NCBI RefSeq assembly: GCF_000485595.1
Contig: NW_014577143.1
Location: forward strand, 346,962 to 376,170
DNA: 29,209 nucleotides
Direction of reading: 5' to 3'
DNA from: Priapulus caudatus
Lineage: Eukaryota > Priapulida > Priapulimorpha > Priapulimorphida > Priapulidae
The notes below the pieces were generated by a model. That model had not been told where the DNA came from, made no database searches, and saw only the letters and a list, made by a program, of their open reading frames with translations. Below are positions 11,562-21,400 of this stretch, in pieces. The first letter of the stretch is position 1, and the number at the start of each line of letters is the position of its first letter. Made by a program: the position numbers and the translations under genes.

Positions 11562-14197
11562 ATGCTTGTTTGGCGCAGGTCCATCGATGGAGCGGCCTGG
11601 TTAACAAAACGCCAAATAGTTCAATTCGTGGAGACTTGCTGCTCGAGCTCACTACTACTTCGCGCTGATTTTAATAGAAATATGTCACCAAGGATTGATG
11701 TTACTTCAATAAATACATGTCGTAGGCGATCGCAACACAGCGTAAACTGTGAAATGCGCCCAAAAATCCTGCTGCGGCGAGTTTCTGTGCGATTTATAGC
11801 GCTAGTATTCGTTCTGCTCCTGTTTACTCTTTGTTGTATCATTGTTGGATTCAACAAACTAACTCGGCGCAACGTTGTGGAAAATACCAGCGTGCGTATC
11901 GATGTGCCCGGAGATGTCTCGCAACATCGGTCAACATTATCTCGGTGAGTTAAGTTTGAACTTCATTGCTTTAGATCGTAGCGAATGGTTTTCTTGCTAC
12001 AGGCGTGTACAGGATTTGGACCAGGGGGTGGTCTAACCGTAAGCCAAACTTGCGAGCACGCGAAGGGGGGGGGTCTGGGGCCCTCCCTCAGAAATTTTTT
12101 GAAATTAGACCCCCTCAGATGCGTTTTCTGCGCGAGCAGGGGGGGGGGGTCCGGACCCCCTGGACCCCCCCCTGTACACGCCTCTGATTAATGTCATGCG
12201 CTATTTGTCCTGATCATGATTCGGTGACTCGTTGCATTCATTACAGAAGCGTATTGAATCGGATGGTAGGCCTACCACGGATGCCCACCCAACAAGTCAG
12301 CGCTCACTATCGAAATTCGTCCGACACCAATCGGAAATATTTAGTGGAGTTGCCGGGTTGCCGAATTCTTGACTTCGATCCATATGATGAGGATATGTGG
12401 CGTTACGTTACACATGTCAGCCCGGCAGTTTGCCCGCGTCGCTCGTTCACACACGTGGAAGGAACGCGTTTAGTATTCGGCCCGTTACAGCGAATGGAGG
12501 CAATACCTGAGGAATTCAGCAGGTGTTCGTATCGCGGGGTCACTCGCGTCAGGACGAACGACGCCTTTAGATATTCACCTCCTCTTCCAATCGTCGCGGA
12601 GTCCACTGACGTCAGCGGATTTTCGGCATTGAATATTCAGTGCCTTAACGCCGCCGGCCAAGCGACTCACACGAATTTCCATCTGGTAAAAGAAGACATG
12701 TTCATCGTTAAAGCGAATCACACAAATTTCCATCCGGTAAAAGAAGACATGACCGTCGTTAAATCGAATAATTCGAACGGAAAAAGTCCGAGAGCGAATT
12801 CCGCAAGACCTAACGTTGTTCTACTCGGCATGGATTCCGTCTCCCGCCTAAATTTCATCCGTCAGATGCCGAGTACGTATTTGTTTCTGAAGACGACACT
12901 CGGCGCAGTGGAGTTGCTCGGCTATAACAAGGTGGGCGACGCTACCTTTCCGAATCTTCTTGCTCTGCTAACCGGCAAGTTTAAACAGCAGCTTGCTACC
13001 GTCGACGAGATGGAACGAATGCCGCTCGACGACTTCCCGTTCGTATGGAAAGATTTCAAACGGCAGGATTATCGCACGCTATACATCGAAGATGAGTGCA
13101 TCATGTCAACCTTCAATTATGTAAAGAGGGGTTTCGAAAGCCCGCCAACGGACCACTATCTGCGTCCGTTCGTCTGCGCGGTGGAGTCGCATTTTGAGAC
13201 CGATCACGTGGCGCCACCTTGTGTGGGGATGAAGACACTCAGCGAAGTGCTTTTAGATTACTTTGTCGAGTTCCTTGCGACTGACCATCGCGGCAAATCC
13301 AAGTTCGGATTTGTTTTCCTTGCTAGAGATTCGCACAATCGACTCAATTTTGCAGCCGACGAGATGCATCGGCGGTTTTTCGACAAGATGCACGAGAAGG
13401 AGATTCTGCGCAATACGATAGTTGTCTACTTCTCCGACCACGGCTTGCGTGTCGGCAGAGAATTGCAGACGACGATCGGAAAGCTTGAAGAGAGGACACC
13501 GTTTGCTTTCGTAATCGCACCAGAGTCATTCAGATCGCGGCATCGCCTCCTCTACGATAACTTGCGGCAAAATGCAGTCCGGTTAACGACGCCCTTCGAC
13601 ATCCACGCGACGTTGAAGCACCTGCTTCAAATCGGGCAGACGAAACCTTACGAACATGCGGGACACGGCGTCAGCCTTTTCGACGACGTGCCTCCGAATC
13701 GAACGTGTGCCGACGCAAAGATCCCTCCCCACTGGTGCGCGTGTGACATGAGTCACGTCAAGGTGGCGTCGGATAGTACCGGTACTGTCCGCCGCGCTGC
13801 AGTGGCGCTGCTGAACTCGATCAACGAACAGACGCGCAAGTACCGCACCGCGTGTCTCCCGTTTCTACTGCAGACGATCCAGGATGCGCGAGTAAGCGTC
13901 GATGGCGCGAGCGGAGAAACGAGCAGACGATATTTGATCACGATAGTTGCTCGAGCCGATGGTGACGATCGCAAGGGGGGCCGTGCTAGCAGTGAAACCG
14001 TGTTTGCGGGAACCGTGATATACTATCCCGACACGAGCACGTTTACGGTGGCGCATGAGATCAGCAGGTTGAACATCTACGGCCGTCAGTCCCGCTGCGT
14101 GCTGCATCCCAAGATCAGGAAACTGTGTTATTGTAGACGAAATGAAGACGGGATATATAAGATATATAAAGAAAAATATCAAGCAAACGCGCAATAG
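11562..14197 (+). CDS. DUF229-family type II membrane protein, sulfatase/phosphatase-like fold
   Basis: Two exons, 11562-11944 and 12247-14197, join CG/A across a GT-AG intron and give 777 aa if the first ATG is used. ATGs at 11682 (residue 41) and residue 65 are alternatives; the one at 11682 has A at -3 and lies closer to the membrane anchor. A hydrophobic signal-anchor at about residues 79-97 follows a basic stretch, so the large C-terminal part should be lumenal or extracellular. DUF229 landmarks: CRILDFDPYDED, GMDSVSR with D324, DATFPN with T361 as the likely nucleophile position, RDSHNRLN with H491, SDHG with D525 and H526, and a Cys-rich HWCAC. These match the metal and nucleophile layout of the alkaline-phosphatase/sulfatase superfamily. 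The substrate of DUF229 proteins is not established. A 17-residue tandem duplication lies before the catalytic core. Family and intron are confident; the exact start is not. Confidence 0.88.
12000..12186. mobile_element. 187-bp MITE in the DUF229 intron
   Basis: Left end CAGGCGTGTACAGG and right end CCTGTACACGCCTCTG are inverted; AGGCGTGTACAGG is perfect on both sides, and similarity extends inward through the CCAGGGGGT stretch. The interior is rich in G and C runs and has no coding content. Ends beginning CAG(A)GGCGT resemble hAT-type non-autonomous elements. I see no clear target-site duplication. It occupies more than half of the 302-bp intron and ends about 60 bp before the acceptor. Confidence 0.75.
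12671..12772 (+). repeat. 51-bp in-frame tandem duplication inside the DUF229 gene
   Basis: Two adjacent 17-codon units, 12671-12721 and 12722-12772, encode TNFHLVKEDMFIVKANH and TNFHPVKEDMTVVKSNN. They lie in the linker between the N-terminal region and the GMDSVSR catalytic motif. High DNA similarity implies a recent duplication. Confidence 0.85.
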
Positions 14198-14327
14198 GAC
14201 CACGACAATTATTTTTTATCATTATAACTGTAACGTCACCAGCGTGTGATTCCTTAGAGAAGAGCAGCGAGTAATTTCTTCATGAGATAGGAAAGCATTT
14301 CAGATCAATGTAGCAGGAGATAGGCCC

Positions 14328-14396
14328 CCTAATAATAAAAATAATAATAAAAATAATAATAATATTATTATTATTAATATTATTATTATTATTAAT
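14328..14396. repeat. (AAT)n/(ATT)n self-complementary microsatellite
   Basis: A run of AAT units turns directly into ATT units, so the tract can fold on itself. It starts within the probable 3' UTR and contains the first AATAAA words after the DUF229 stop. Confidence 0.8.
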
Positions 14397-14571
14397 TTAA
14401 ATTGCTAAAAATGCAGAAGTTGATTAGACCAGTTAAATAGTTTTGAAAGGCCAATGGACTATATTGAAGATGGAGCGAAACAAAATTGCTAAAATAGACA
14501 GATCAACGCCGCAGATTGCAGTAGGAAATGCTACAATATTGGCATCGTGCGTGATGTAGTCTAAATTGTCT

Positions 14572-14572
<1 letters not shown>

Positions 14573-14608
<36 letters not shown>

Positions 14609-14695
14609 TGCGTGCGTACGTGCGTGTGCGTGCGTGTTTGTCCGCGCGCGCGTGTGACGGTGTGTGTGCATGTAAAGTGTGTGGGGGGGGGCAGT
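14573..14695. repeat. (ATC)12 microsatellite followed by a GTGC/GT-rich run
   Basis: Twelve perfect ATC units (14573-14608) are followed by alternating purine-pyrimidine sequence of GCGTGCGTGT type and then a G8 run. The combination looks like an unstable compound microsatellite. It is noncoding. Confidence 0.85.
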
Positions 14696-15510
14696 TTTTG
14701 GCCAATAATACTCATAAAATTAATTAATAAAAAAAATTACAAAAGTAAAAATAAATTGAAAATTTTGCAAAATATTGAATTACTATTTGAACTGAAATGT
14801 TCTTTCTGCAATAAAAAGTAAAAAGAAAAGAAAAAAGACCTTGCGATGGGATATCATATCTATAATGAGGGTGAGACATCCCATCTCAAGCTCATACTGT
14901 GATAGAACCTATTAATTTCAGCAAATTGCTATACAGGGGCATATTCTAGAAATCTAGGGAGATGGGCTGGGCGGGTTATTTTTGTGTGTAAAAGTTGTGT
15001 AAAAGTCATCGTATCTGTCACGTGGTCAAAGCTGTCTGTACGTTTAGAACATCCCAACATGGCGGGAAAATATGAGAATTTTATGAAACCACAACAAAAA
15101 TTGTAAATTCCGAGTTTAGTAAATCAGTACCAACAGTTCAGCTGTAATACATTGATACGCTTGTTATATTTATTACGATAAGGTATGTAAAATACGCTGA
15201 AGATGCATTACACATTTTACACAGACGATTGTTTGACCTCGATCAGATAGCCTAGTTTAGGGCTACACTTCTGTTTTCAAGTTCAAAGACAAAGTTGTAT
15301 CTTTATTATTATATTAGCTCTAGAGCAATTAAGCTTCGCTTCACGCTTCTCGCAACGAGGCAATCGACTGAGCGACGACAAAAATACCAATTACCATGAT
15401 ATATATATATACTATTACTATTGTTTCAATTCATTATTCAATTCAAATCATTTATTTTGCTCATCAGCAATTTACATATACATTCAATCAATCAAGTTGT
15501 AAATAATAAT

Positions 15511-16082
15511 NNNNNNNNNNNNNNNNNNNNNNNNNNNNNNNNNNNNNNNNNNNNNNNNNNNNNNNNNNNNNNNNNNNNNNNNNNNNNNNNNNNNNNNNNN
15601 NNNNNNNNNNNNNNNNNNNNNNNNNNNNNNNNNNNNNNNNNNNNNNNNNNNNNNNNNNNNNNNNNNNNNNNNNNNNNNNNNNNNNNNNNNNNNNNNNNNN
15701 NNNNNNNNNNNNNNNNNNNNNNNNNNNNNNNNNNNNNNNNNNNNNNNNNNNNNNNNNNNNNNNNNNNNNNNNNNNNNNNNNNNNNNNNNNNNNNNNNNNN
15801 NNNNNNNNNNNNNNNNNNNNNNNNNNNNNNNNNNNNNNNNNNNNNNNNNNNNNNNNNNNNNNNNNNNNNNNNNNNNNNNNNNNNNNNNNNNNNNNNNNNN
15901 NNNNNNNNNNNNNNNNNNNNNNNNNNNNNNNNNNNNNNNNNNNNNNNNNNNNNNNNNNNNNNNNNNNNNNNNNNNNNNNNNNNNNNNNNNNNNNNNNNNN
16001 NNNNNNNNNNNNNNNNNNNNNNNNNNNNNNNNNNNNNNNNNNNNNNNNNNNNNNNNNNNNNNNNNNNNNNNNNNNNNNNNNN
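15511..16082. other. Assembly gap
   Basis: 572 consecutive N. It is flanked by AT-rich simple sequence on the left and repeat-like sequence on the right, so the gap probably lies in repetitive DNA. Its true length may differ. Confidence 0.99.
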
Positions 16083-16680
16083 AGGGGCGGGTGAAGGGGG
16101 CTCTAATATCAAAAGCAGTTCAGTCCTTTGTTAATAGTCAACAAATCTGTGTTTACCCTTTCTCTTGAGGGTCAAAAGGTTATCAGACACTTACTCTTCG
16201 CACGTCAGCGGAAAGCACATTACATGGTCCTTTCAATAAAGTCATAAAAATGGTAGGTCAGCGCTGAAACAAAAAAGTTTTTCACTCGGTTCGTTAGACC
16301 ATGTCCTCAGAAAATGTCTGATATCTGACCTTTCCCCCACTGCCTTTTTACCTGTGACCTCCAATTTTACGCTGGTGATGGGTTTCCTCCCTATCACACT
16401 ATTATATATTAAGAGCGTAGTTCAAGCCGTTGAGATTTGTGCCGCAATTCCGTATTTCCTCCTATACCTTAAGTTAAGGGGGAAATATTACCCCTCCATT
16501 GACACACCTTGACCTTTGACCCTTGACCCCCCAAATTCAACATCCCGAGTCCTTTTCGCAATCCCTCCCGATGAATATCAAGACCGTACGTCGAGCGGTT
16601 AAGATTTGTGCCGTAACTGTTGACACACGGACGGACAGCCGGACAGACGGACGCACGGACGGACATTCATGCGATTCTAC
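16083..16680. repeat. Dispersed repeat-like region with diverged internal units
   Basis: No coding exon is seen. A diverged word recurs about 170 bp apart: TTGAGATTTGTGCCGCAATT near 16430 and TTAAGATTTGTGCCGTAACT near 16600. The right side has a GGACGGACAGCCGGACAGACGG-type run (about 16628-16665). The pattern resembles dispersed repeats of invertebrate genomes that end in GGACGGACA runs. Confidence 0.5.
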
Positions 16681-16820
16681 AAGCTGCATCTGACTTCGTC
16701 AGCTGAACTAAAAATCCAAAAAACCTGGACAGTTTGACATAATGATCCTGACATTAATTGCTTGCTATGGGCTATGTATGAGTCACGAGTGTATGTTTAC
16801 ATCGACCAATATAGTAAAAT

Positions 16821-16943
16821 AGGAAGTATAATGCAGCAATTTAACCATAAAAAGTGAACAGATTTACTTTATTTTGTGAAAAAGCGACAGGAAGTATAAT
16901 GCAGCAATTTAACCATAAAAAGTGAACAGATTTACTTTATTTA
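16821..16943. repeat. Two identical 55-bp direct repeats, period 68
   Basis: A segment starting AGGAAGTATAATGCAGCAAT at 16821 recurs at 16889, identical for about 54-55 bp and separated by a 13-bp spacer. It is noncoding. Near-perfect identity means either a recent duplication or an assembly artefact from two haplotypes. Confidence 0.85.
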
Positions 16944-17348
16944 CGGTGACGTAATTACTTTATGGGTCCTTAATCGGCAGGTAAATGGTATATTGGTAGG
17001 CTAGACATTTATGATGTGTGGAATGCCTACAGATTGCATGTCAATGGTTAGAAAAATTACTAAAGCAACGTCGGTCTGGATCAGTAGCAAACTGATGGAA
17101 GATTTATGCCCACAAATGGTGCAGCTTATTCCATGGCTGACCTCTAGCCAGAGTGATAATATTAATATCAGTATTAGTCTAGGTGGGTTAATAGGGCTGA
17201 TAAGGTCTATTTCTCCCTGGGTAATACTGCCGGAACGTACGTACCCTGGGTACGGTCCGGTATACCTGAACGTACCCTGGTAACTATCTAATATGCCGGA
17301 CCGTACCTCTCCTACTCCACTAACGAGTCTAGGGAGTCGCCTACGCCT

Positions 17349-18146
17349 ACTCCCTAACCCTAACCCAAGGCTCAACACTAACTTTTTTTTCAGTGGCCCG
17401 ATCGCCTTTGATTTTCAATTTTTGGTGGCCCGAAAATGAAATCTGGTGGCCCGAAAAAAAACAAAGAAAAACATTATAAATCTTTATTTCAATCTCGTAT
17501 TGTATATTATTTGAAAATTGGGCCGTCTGATGCACTTGCACAAGTCTTTAAACAAACGGCACATAATGGCACACACTGACATTGATGATTGAGGCATACA
17601 TTTGAATTATCCATTCCACGGCATCAAATTTTCACCAGAACCGCATTGTCTGGTTCGCTTGATACAATGTAATCACATGTATGCTGGCGCTTGCAAAATA
17701 TGCTATGGCCTGCGCCCGCTCAGATTTTGACCTCTGGCTAGACTGGTTCGCGGCCGAACTGTTCGTCGCAGAGCGTGTACATTGTCTAGCAGAGCGTGAG
17801 GCCGGATACCAGTCTAACACAATAACGTGGCTTGTTGCAGCCGCAGTAGACGGATAAACCTTGCGCCCGTGTATGCCCACGGTAGAATGCTGCACGTGCG
17901 TACCTGTGCCCTCGCTCCGCGAATTGCTCGCTCTCTTTTGAATGAGATTAGCACGTAAGAAACCATTACTTTCATCACATAGACACTTTGAAATTTTAGT
18001 GGCCCGTTCGGGCCACCAAATTTTAACTTTGGAAAATTTTGGTGGCCCGACATCAAGTTTTGGTGGCCCCGGGCCACCGGGCCACCGCTAGTGTCGAGCC
18101 TTGCCTAACCCTAACCCTAACTCTAACCCTAACCCTAACCCTAACC
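17349..18146. repeat. Interrupted interstitial telomere-like (CCCTAA)n tract
   Basis: CCCTAACCCTAACCC lies at about 17352-17366, and a longer run of about six CCCTAA-type units with one CTCTAA variant at about 18104-18146. The two pieces sit exactly on either side of the nested element, so they look like one tract split by insertion. CCCTAA/TTAGGG is the common metazoan telomere repeat. Confidence 0.75.
17367..18102. mobile_element. Nested ~736-bp inverted-repeat element inserted in the CCCTAA tract
   Basis: The left end is AAGGCTCAACACTAAC and the right end, reverse-complemented, is AAGGCTCGACACTAGC (two differences). Next to both ends are multiple copies of GTGGCCCG, several as GGTGGCCCG, and the right end has several GGGCCACC copies in inverted arrangement. 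The interior has a GC-richer block (about 17690-17930) without a recognisable protein; short minus-strand frames there do not resemble a transposase. Confidence 0.65.
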
Positions 18147-18206
18147 ATATCAGATAGTTACCAGGGTACGTTCCGGCAGTACCCAGGGAGACATAGACCT
18201 TATCTG

Positions 18207-18470
18207 CGTTAATAGGTCGTTGTAAACACATACTGACTGTATATAAAATATAAAATTTCATGATTTATATGAGATATTATTCTTATTATACTTGGTGTGT
18301 TAAACATATCTCATGGATAATTAAACAAGAGTATGGGACAATGCTTATTTAGTGTGTACCTGGTTTCAGTTTTCTCAAATTTCCTTGCGAAATTCACAGT
18401 GATTTCGATAATCAAGATGTAAAAATTTGACACTTCATCGAATAATTCTGCCTCGATTACCCTACTGCAG
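18207..18470. other. AT-rich 5' flank or intron of the coiled-coil gene
   Basis: AT-rich sequence leading to the acceptor CCTACTGCAG at 18461-18470. It could be an intron with earlier exons upstream (possibly in or before the gap) or 5' flank. No upstream coding exon is supported. Confidence 0.4.
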
Positions 18471-21400
18471 AAGCAAAGGAGAAAGGTTGACATGGCGATG
18501 ATGAGGAAAGAGAACAAGGGTTTGATCGAGGAGATTAACCGGTTGGAGCGGAAGCTCATCAAGTATTCACACGAGCTAAAGGCGAGGAACAACTGGAAGT
18601 TAAAATTCCAGATGGAGTATGAACATCTGCTGTATGAGAAGCAGGAGCTTGAGCAAGAACTCGTGAAAGTCGAGCACACACTTGGCAATGCTGAACAGGT
18701 CTGTCAGTGATGGCTGTGATTTCATTATCCTAGAAAAAAAAAGATCTAACATAATTAGTTGTCAGTACTACCCATATTCACTCGCTAATTGTGGATTATT
18801 ATGTTAATTTATACACATGATCGGCTGGTATATGCTATAGTTATAATAACTCCCATATAAAAAGTCGAAGAGAGATATGTATTAACACAGTGTTTCCCCT
18901 GCATTGACACGAGCGAGGCGGGCTGCCTCACTCAAATTCTCAGCCGCCACAGAGAAATTTGTCCAAAACACCGCCTCACTGACGAAAATCACTATTCTTC
19001 CATAGAACAGTGCTTAGAATGCACCAAAATAGCTTAGAATGCACCAAATTGCACCATTTTTTCAAAAATTGTGACCCCCCTATAGCTTTGACCCAATTCC
19101 CCCTTAGCGCAAACACACCAAAAAAACATTTACCACCTCACAGATCTTTTTGGCTAGGGGAAACGCTGTTAACATATATGTGCTATTTTACATTTTGCTC
19201 ATTGTTTACAAATTTATCACCATTGGCATATGTGCAGTGTGTACAGTTAATTCCAGTAATAAGAATTGGGCTTGCATGACCGTGTTTATAGGTGATGTGC
19301 TCACACAACGATACTATTGAAGACTTTGAGAGACATGTAAAGGAACTCGAACGAGACCTGAGACATTCCAAGTCAGAAACATCCAAATATAAGACCTTGC
19401 TACTTAGAGTGCAAGAGGATTTCCGCCAGAAATATGGGTAAATGGTTTTTAAAAAAAAAGGTGCAATATTATGTTTAATTAATGAAACAAAACGGCGACA
19501 ATTTTTTTAATTAAAACTACATTTACATTTCTCACACTGTAGTCTAATTTCCTACATAACATGTCTATATTTTGTTTTATTGTATATAATTTCAAATTTT
19601 TGTCTAAATTTGTTCTAATTGCAATTCCTAGGGAGTTGTGTTCAAGGCTGTTAGAGTTGGCCGGAGAGAACACAAGATTAGTCCGAGACATGGCTGAACT
19701 CTCTTTCCCCCAGGACCTCAGTTCACAGAATGACAGCAACACCAGGGCAACCTCTATAGGTTGGCATGTCAAACATCTCATGAAACATGCAGGCATCAGG
19801 CAGCTGCATGCCTTCAACTTTACCAGCAATTTTATAGCATTACATTCTCCTTGTGAAAGTATAGATTTTAAGCATGTAGCATTTGTTTTTTTATAGTTAA
19901 TTAATTGCAATAACAGGATTAACGATTACCGTCGTGACTTTTAGCAAAGCTTCAGTGTTATGGCTTCATCAAGAAAATTCCCTAGTTATATGTATAGTCA
20001 TATATGTCAGAAGTAGTTTATGACACCTGGGATCCCTTTTTCTAGTATGTGATACATGTATGTATAGAATTATGTGACTAATTAACTCTACATCTGTGAT
20101 ATTTGTCTAGACAATTTCTAACCAAAGCACTTATAACGACATACTTTTTTTATCTATGCGCATGTATATGACTTATATGCGCTTATATGATAGAATGAGC
20201 CTGTAGAATATTCACAGTTAATAACACAATTAATAATATAACATATTAATAACGTAATTGCATGTTACCATTTCTCAATCTTATTGTTGTGTTGCGACAG
20301 GTAACGGAGTGGAAGCTACCAGCTCCCCCAGCAGCAGCACCCGTGAGAGCATCAGCTCCTCAACTGTGGTGATGTCAAACAGATTTGAGCAGATGGCAAG
20401 GCAGCAGCAGGCTAGGCTGCTTGCCAAGGAAGCCATGCCAAGCCCAGCAGATGCCCAGGTTAGCAGAAAAATTTAGGCAAATTATTTTGCTCATTGGTTT
20501 TTTTTTAGAGGAAACTGTAGAAGAAAGTAGTGATGGCTGCATTGATAAGTTGCCCACCACTCTTGCCTTGCTCATAGCTGCACTACCTAACTATAAAACT
20601 ACAAAACTATAAACTTATAATTAGTTTTAGAATTTTTGATGTTATAGAAATTGTGTTCACACTGTGCTTATATATTATATCTTGAAAATATACATACAGT
20701 GTTTCCCCTGGCCAAAAGTTTTTTTTTCTGGTGTGTTTGCATGCTTTGAGGTCATAGCAAAGCAAGCACCTCAGGTGAGCGCCCAGCCCGGGGTGTACGG
20801 GGGCATGCCCCTCCAGAATATTTTTGAAAAAATGGTGCAATTTGGTGCATTATAAGCTATTTTGGTGCATTATAATCACTGTTCTATGGAAGAATAGTGA
20901 TTTTTGACAAATTTCGGTGTTTTCGCTCGTGTCACTGCAGGGGAAACACGTCCTGATGTATGCTAAATGTATGAATTTGATGTTACACAGGTTGGAGTCA
21001 ATGTAGAGAAATTACCACCGACAGAAAACGAGCAATTAAAGCAGGAGGTAGCCCGGTTGCATCAACAAATGGACGAGACCAACCAAAACCTATCTGCAGC
21101 TCATAACCACATTCATGATCTTCAGCGTACACTAGCTGCGTTCATGGACAGTGGTAAAGGTCAGCAAGCTTAATCTATGACTTGTAAAACTATCTGATAA
21201 GCATATATGTATATGTGAGCAATGTAGGGCCTATGCACATGCACATTTCCGTGCACGTATTTGGATTGACGTGAGTATGAACGTGGCTGCATAGCTACGC
21301 ATGTGGGTGCACACACAAACGAATTATCTTTGTCATTCTCCTCGCAGATGCTATAGCTAGTGGCGACAGCACCAGGAAACAATCGTCCGCCGGAACGAAT

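Larger units (their letters stand above)
14198..15510. other. Gene-free AT-rich region with microsatellites
   Basis: This is the 3' flank of the DUF229 gene, with AATAAA at 14334-14339 about 140 bp after the stop. I see no coding exon: frames are short, and the longest reading is just translated microsatellite. A short inverted repeat, GATGGGAT...ATCCCATC, lies near 14845-14885. Confidence 0.55.
17198..18206. mobile_element. ~1-kb non-autonomous terminal-inverted-repeat element
   Basis: The left arm begins near GATAAGGTCTATTTCTCCCT and the right arm, reverse-complemented, begins GATAAGGTCTATGTCTCCCT. Both continue through CTGCCGGAACGTACC, and CCCTGGTAACTATCT-like sequence occurs in both arms. 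The left arm contains an extra internal partial copy of that last block. Between the arms lie CCCTAA repeats and a second, nested element. No transposase frame is present. Exact ends and target duplication could not be fixed. Confidence 0.65.

Noticed and set aside
12191-12246. ATG at 12191 as the start of the DUF229 protein
   Set aside because: It lies in the intron between the MITE and a good acceptor at 12246. Using it would remove the membrane anchor encoded by the upstream exon, whose phase fits exactly.
14503-14715. Minus-strand frame with a Met run
   Set aside because: It is only the translation of the (ATC)12 microsatellite.
15421-16134. Long open frames across 15421-16134
   Set aside because: They consist of the N gap, which has no stops by default.
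17632-18077. Minus-strand frames of 87 codons inside the nested element
   Set aside because: Checked for transposase or zinc-finger motifs; none seen, and the translation follows noncoding GGTGGCCCG repeats.
17349-18146. A chromosome end at the CCCTAA tract
   Set aside because: The tract is short, interrupted and flanked on both sides by unique DNA and genes, so it is interstitial.
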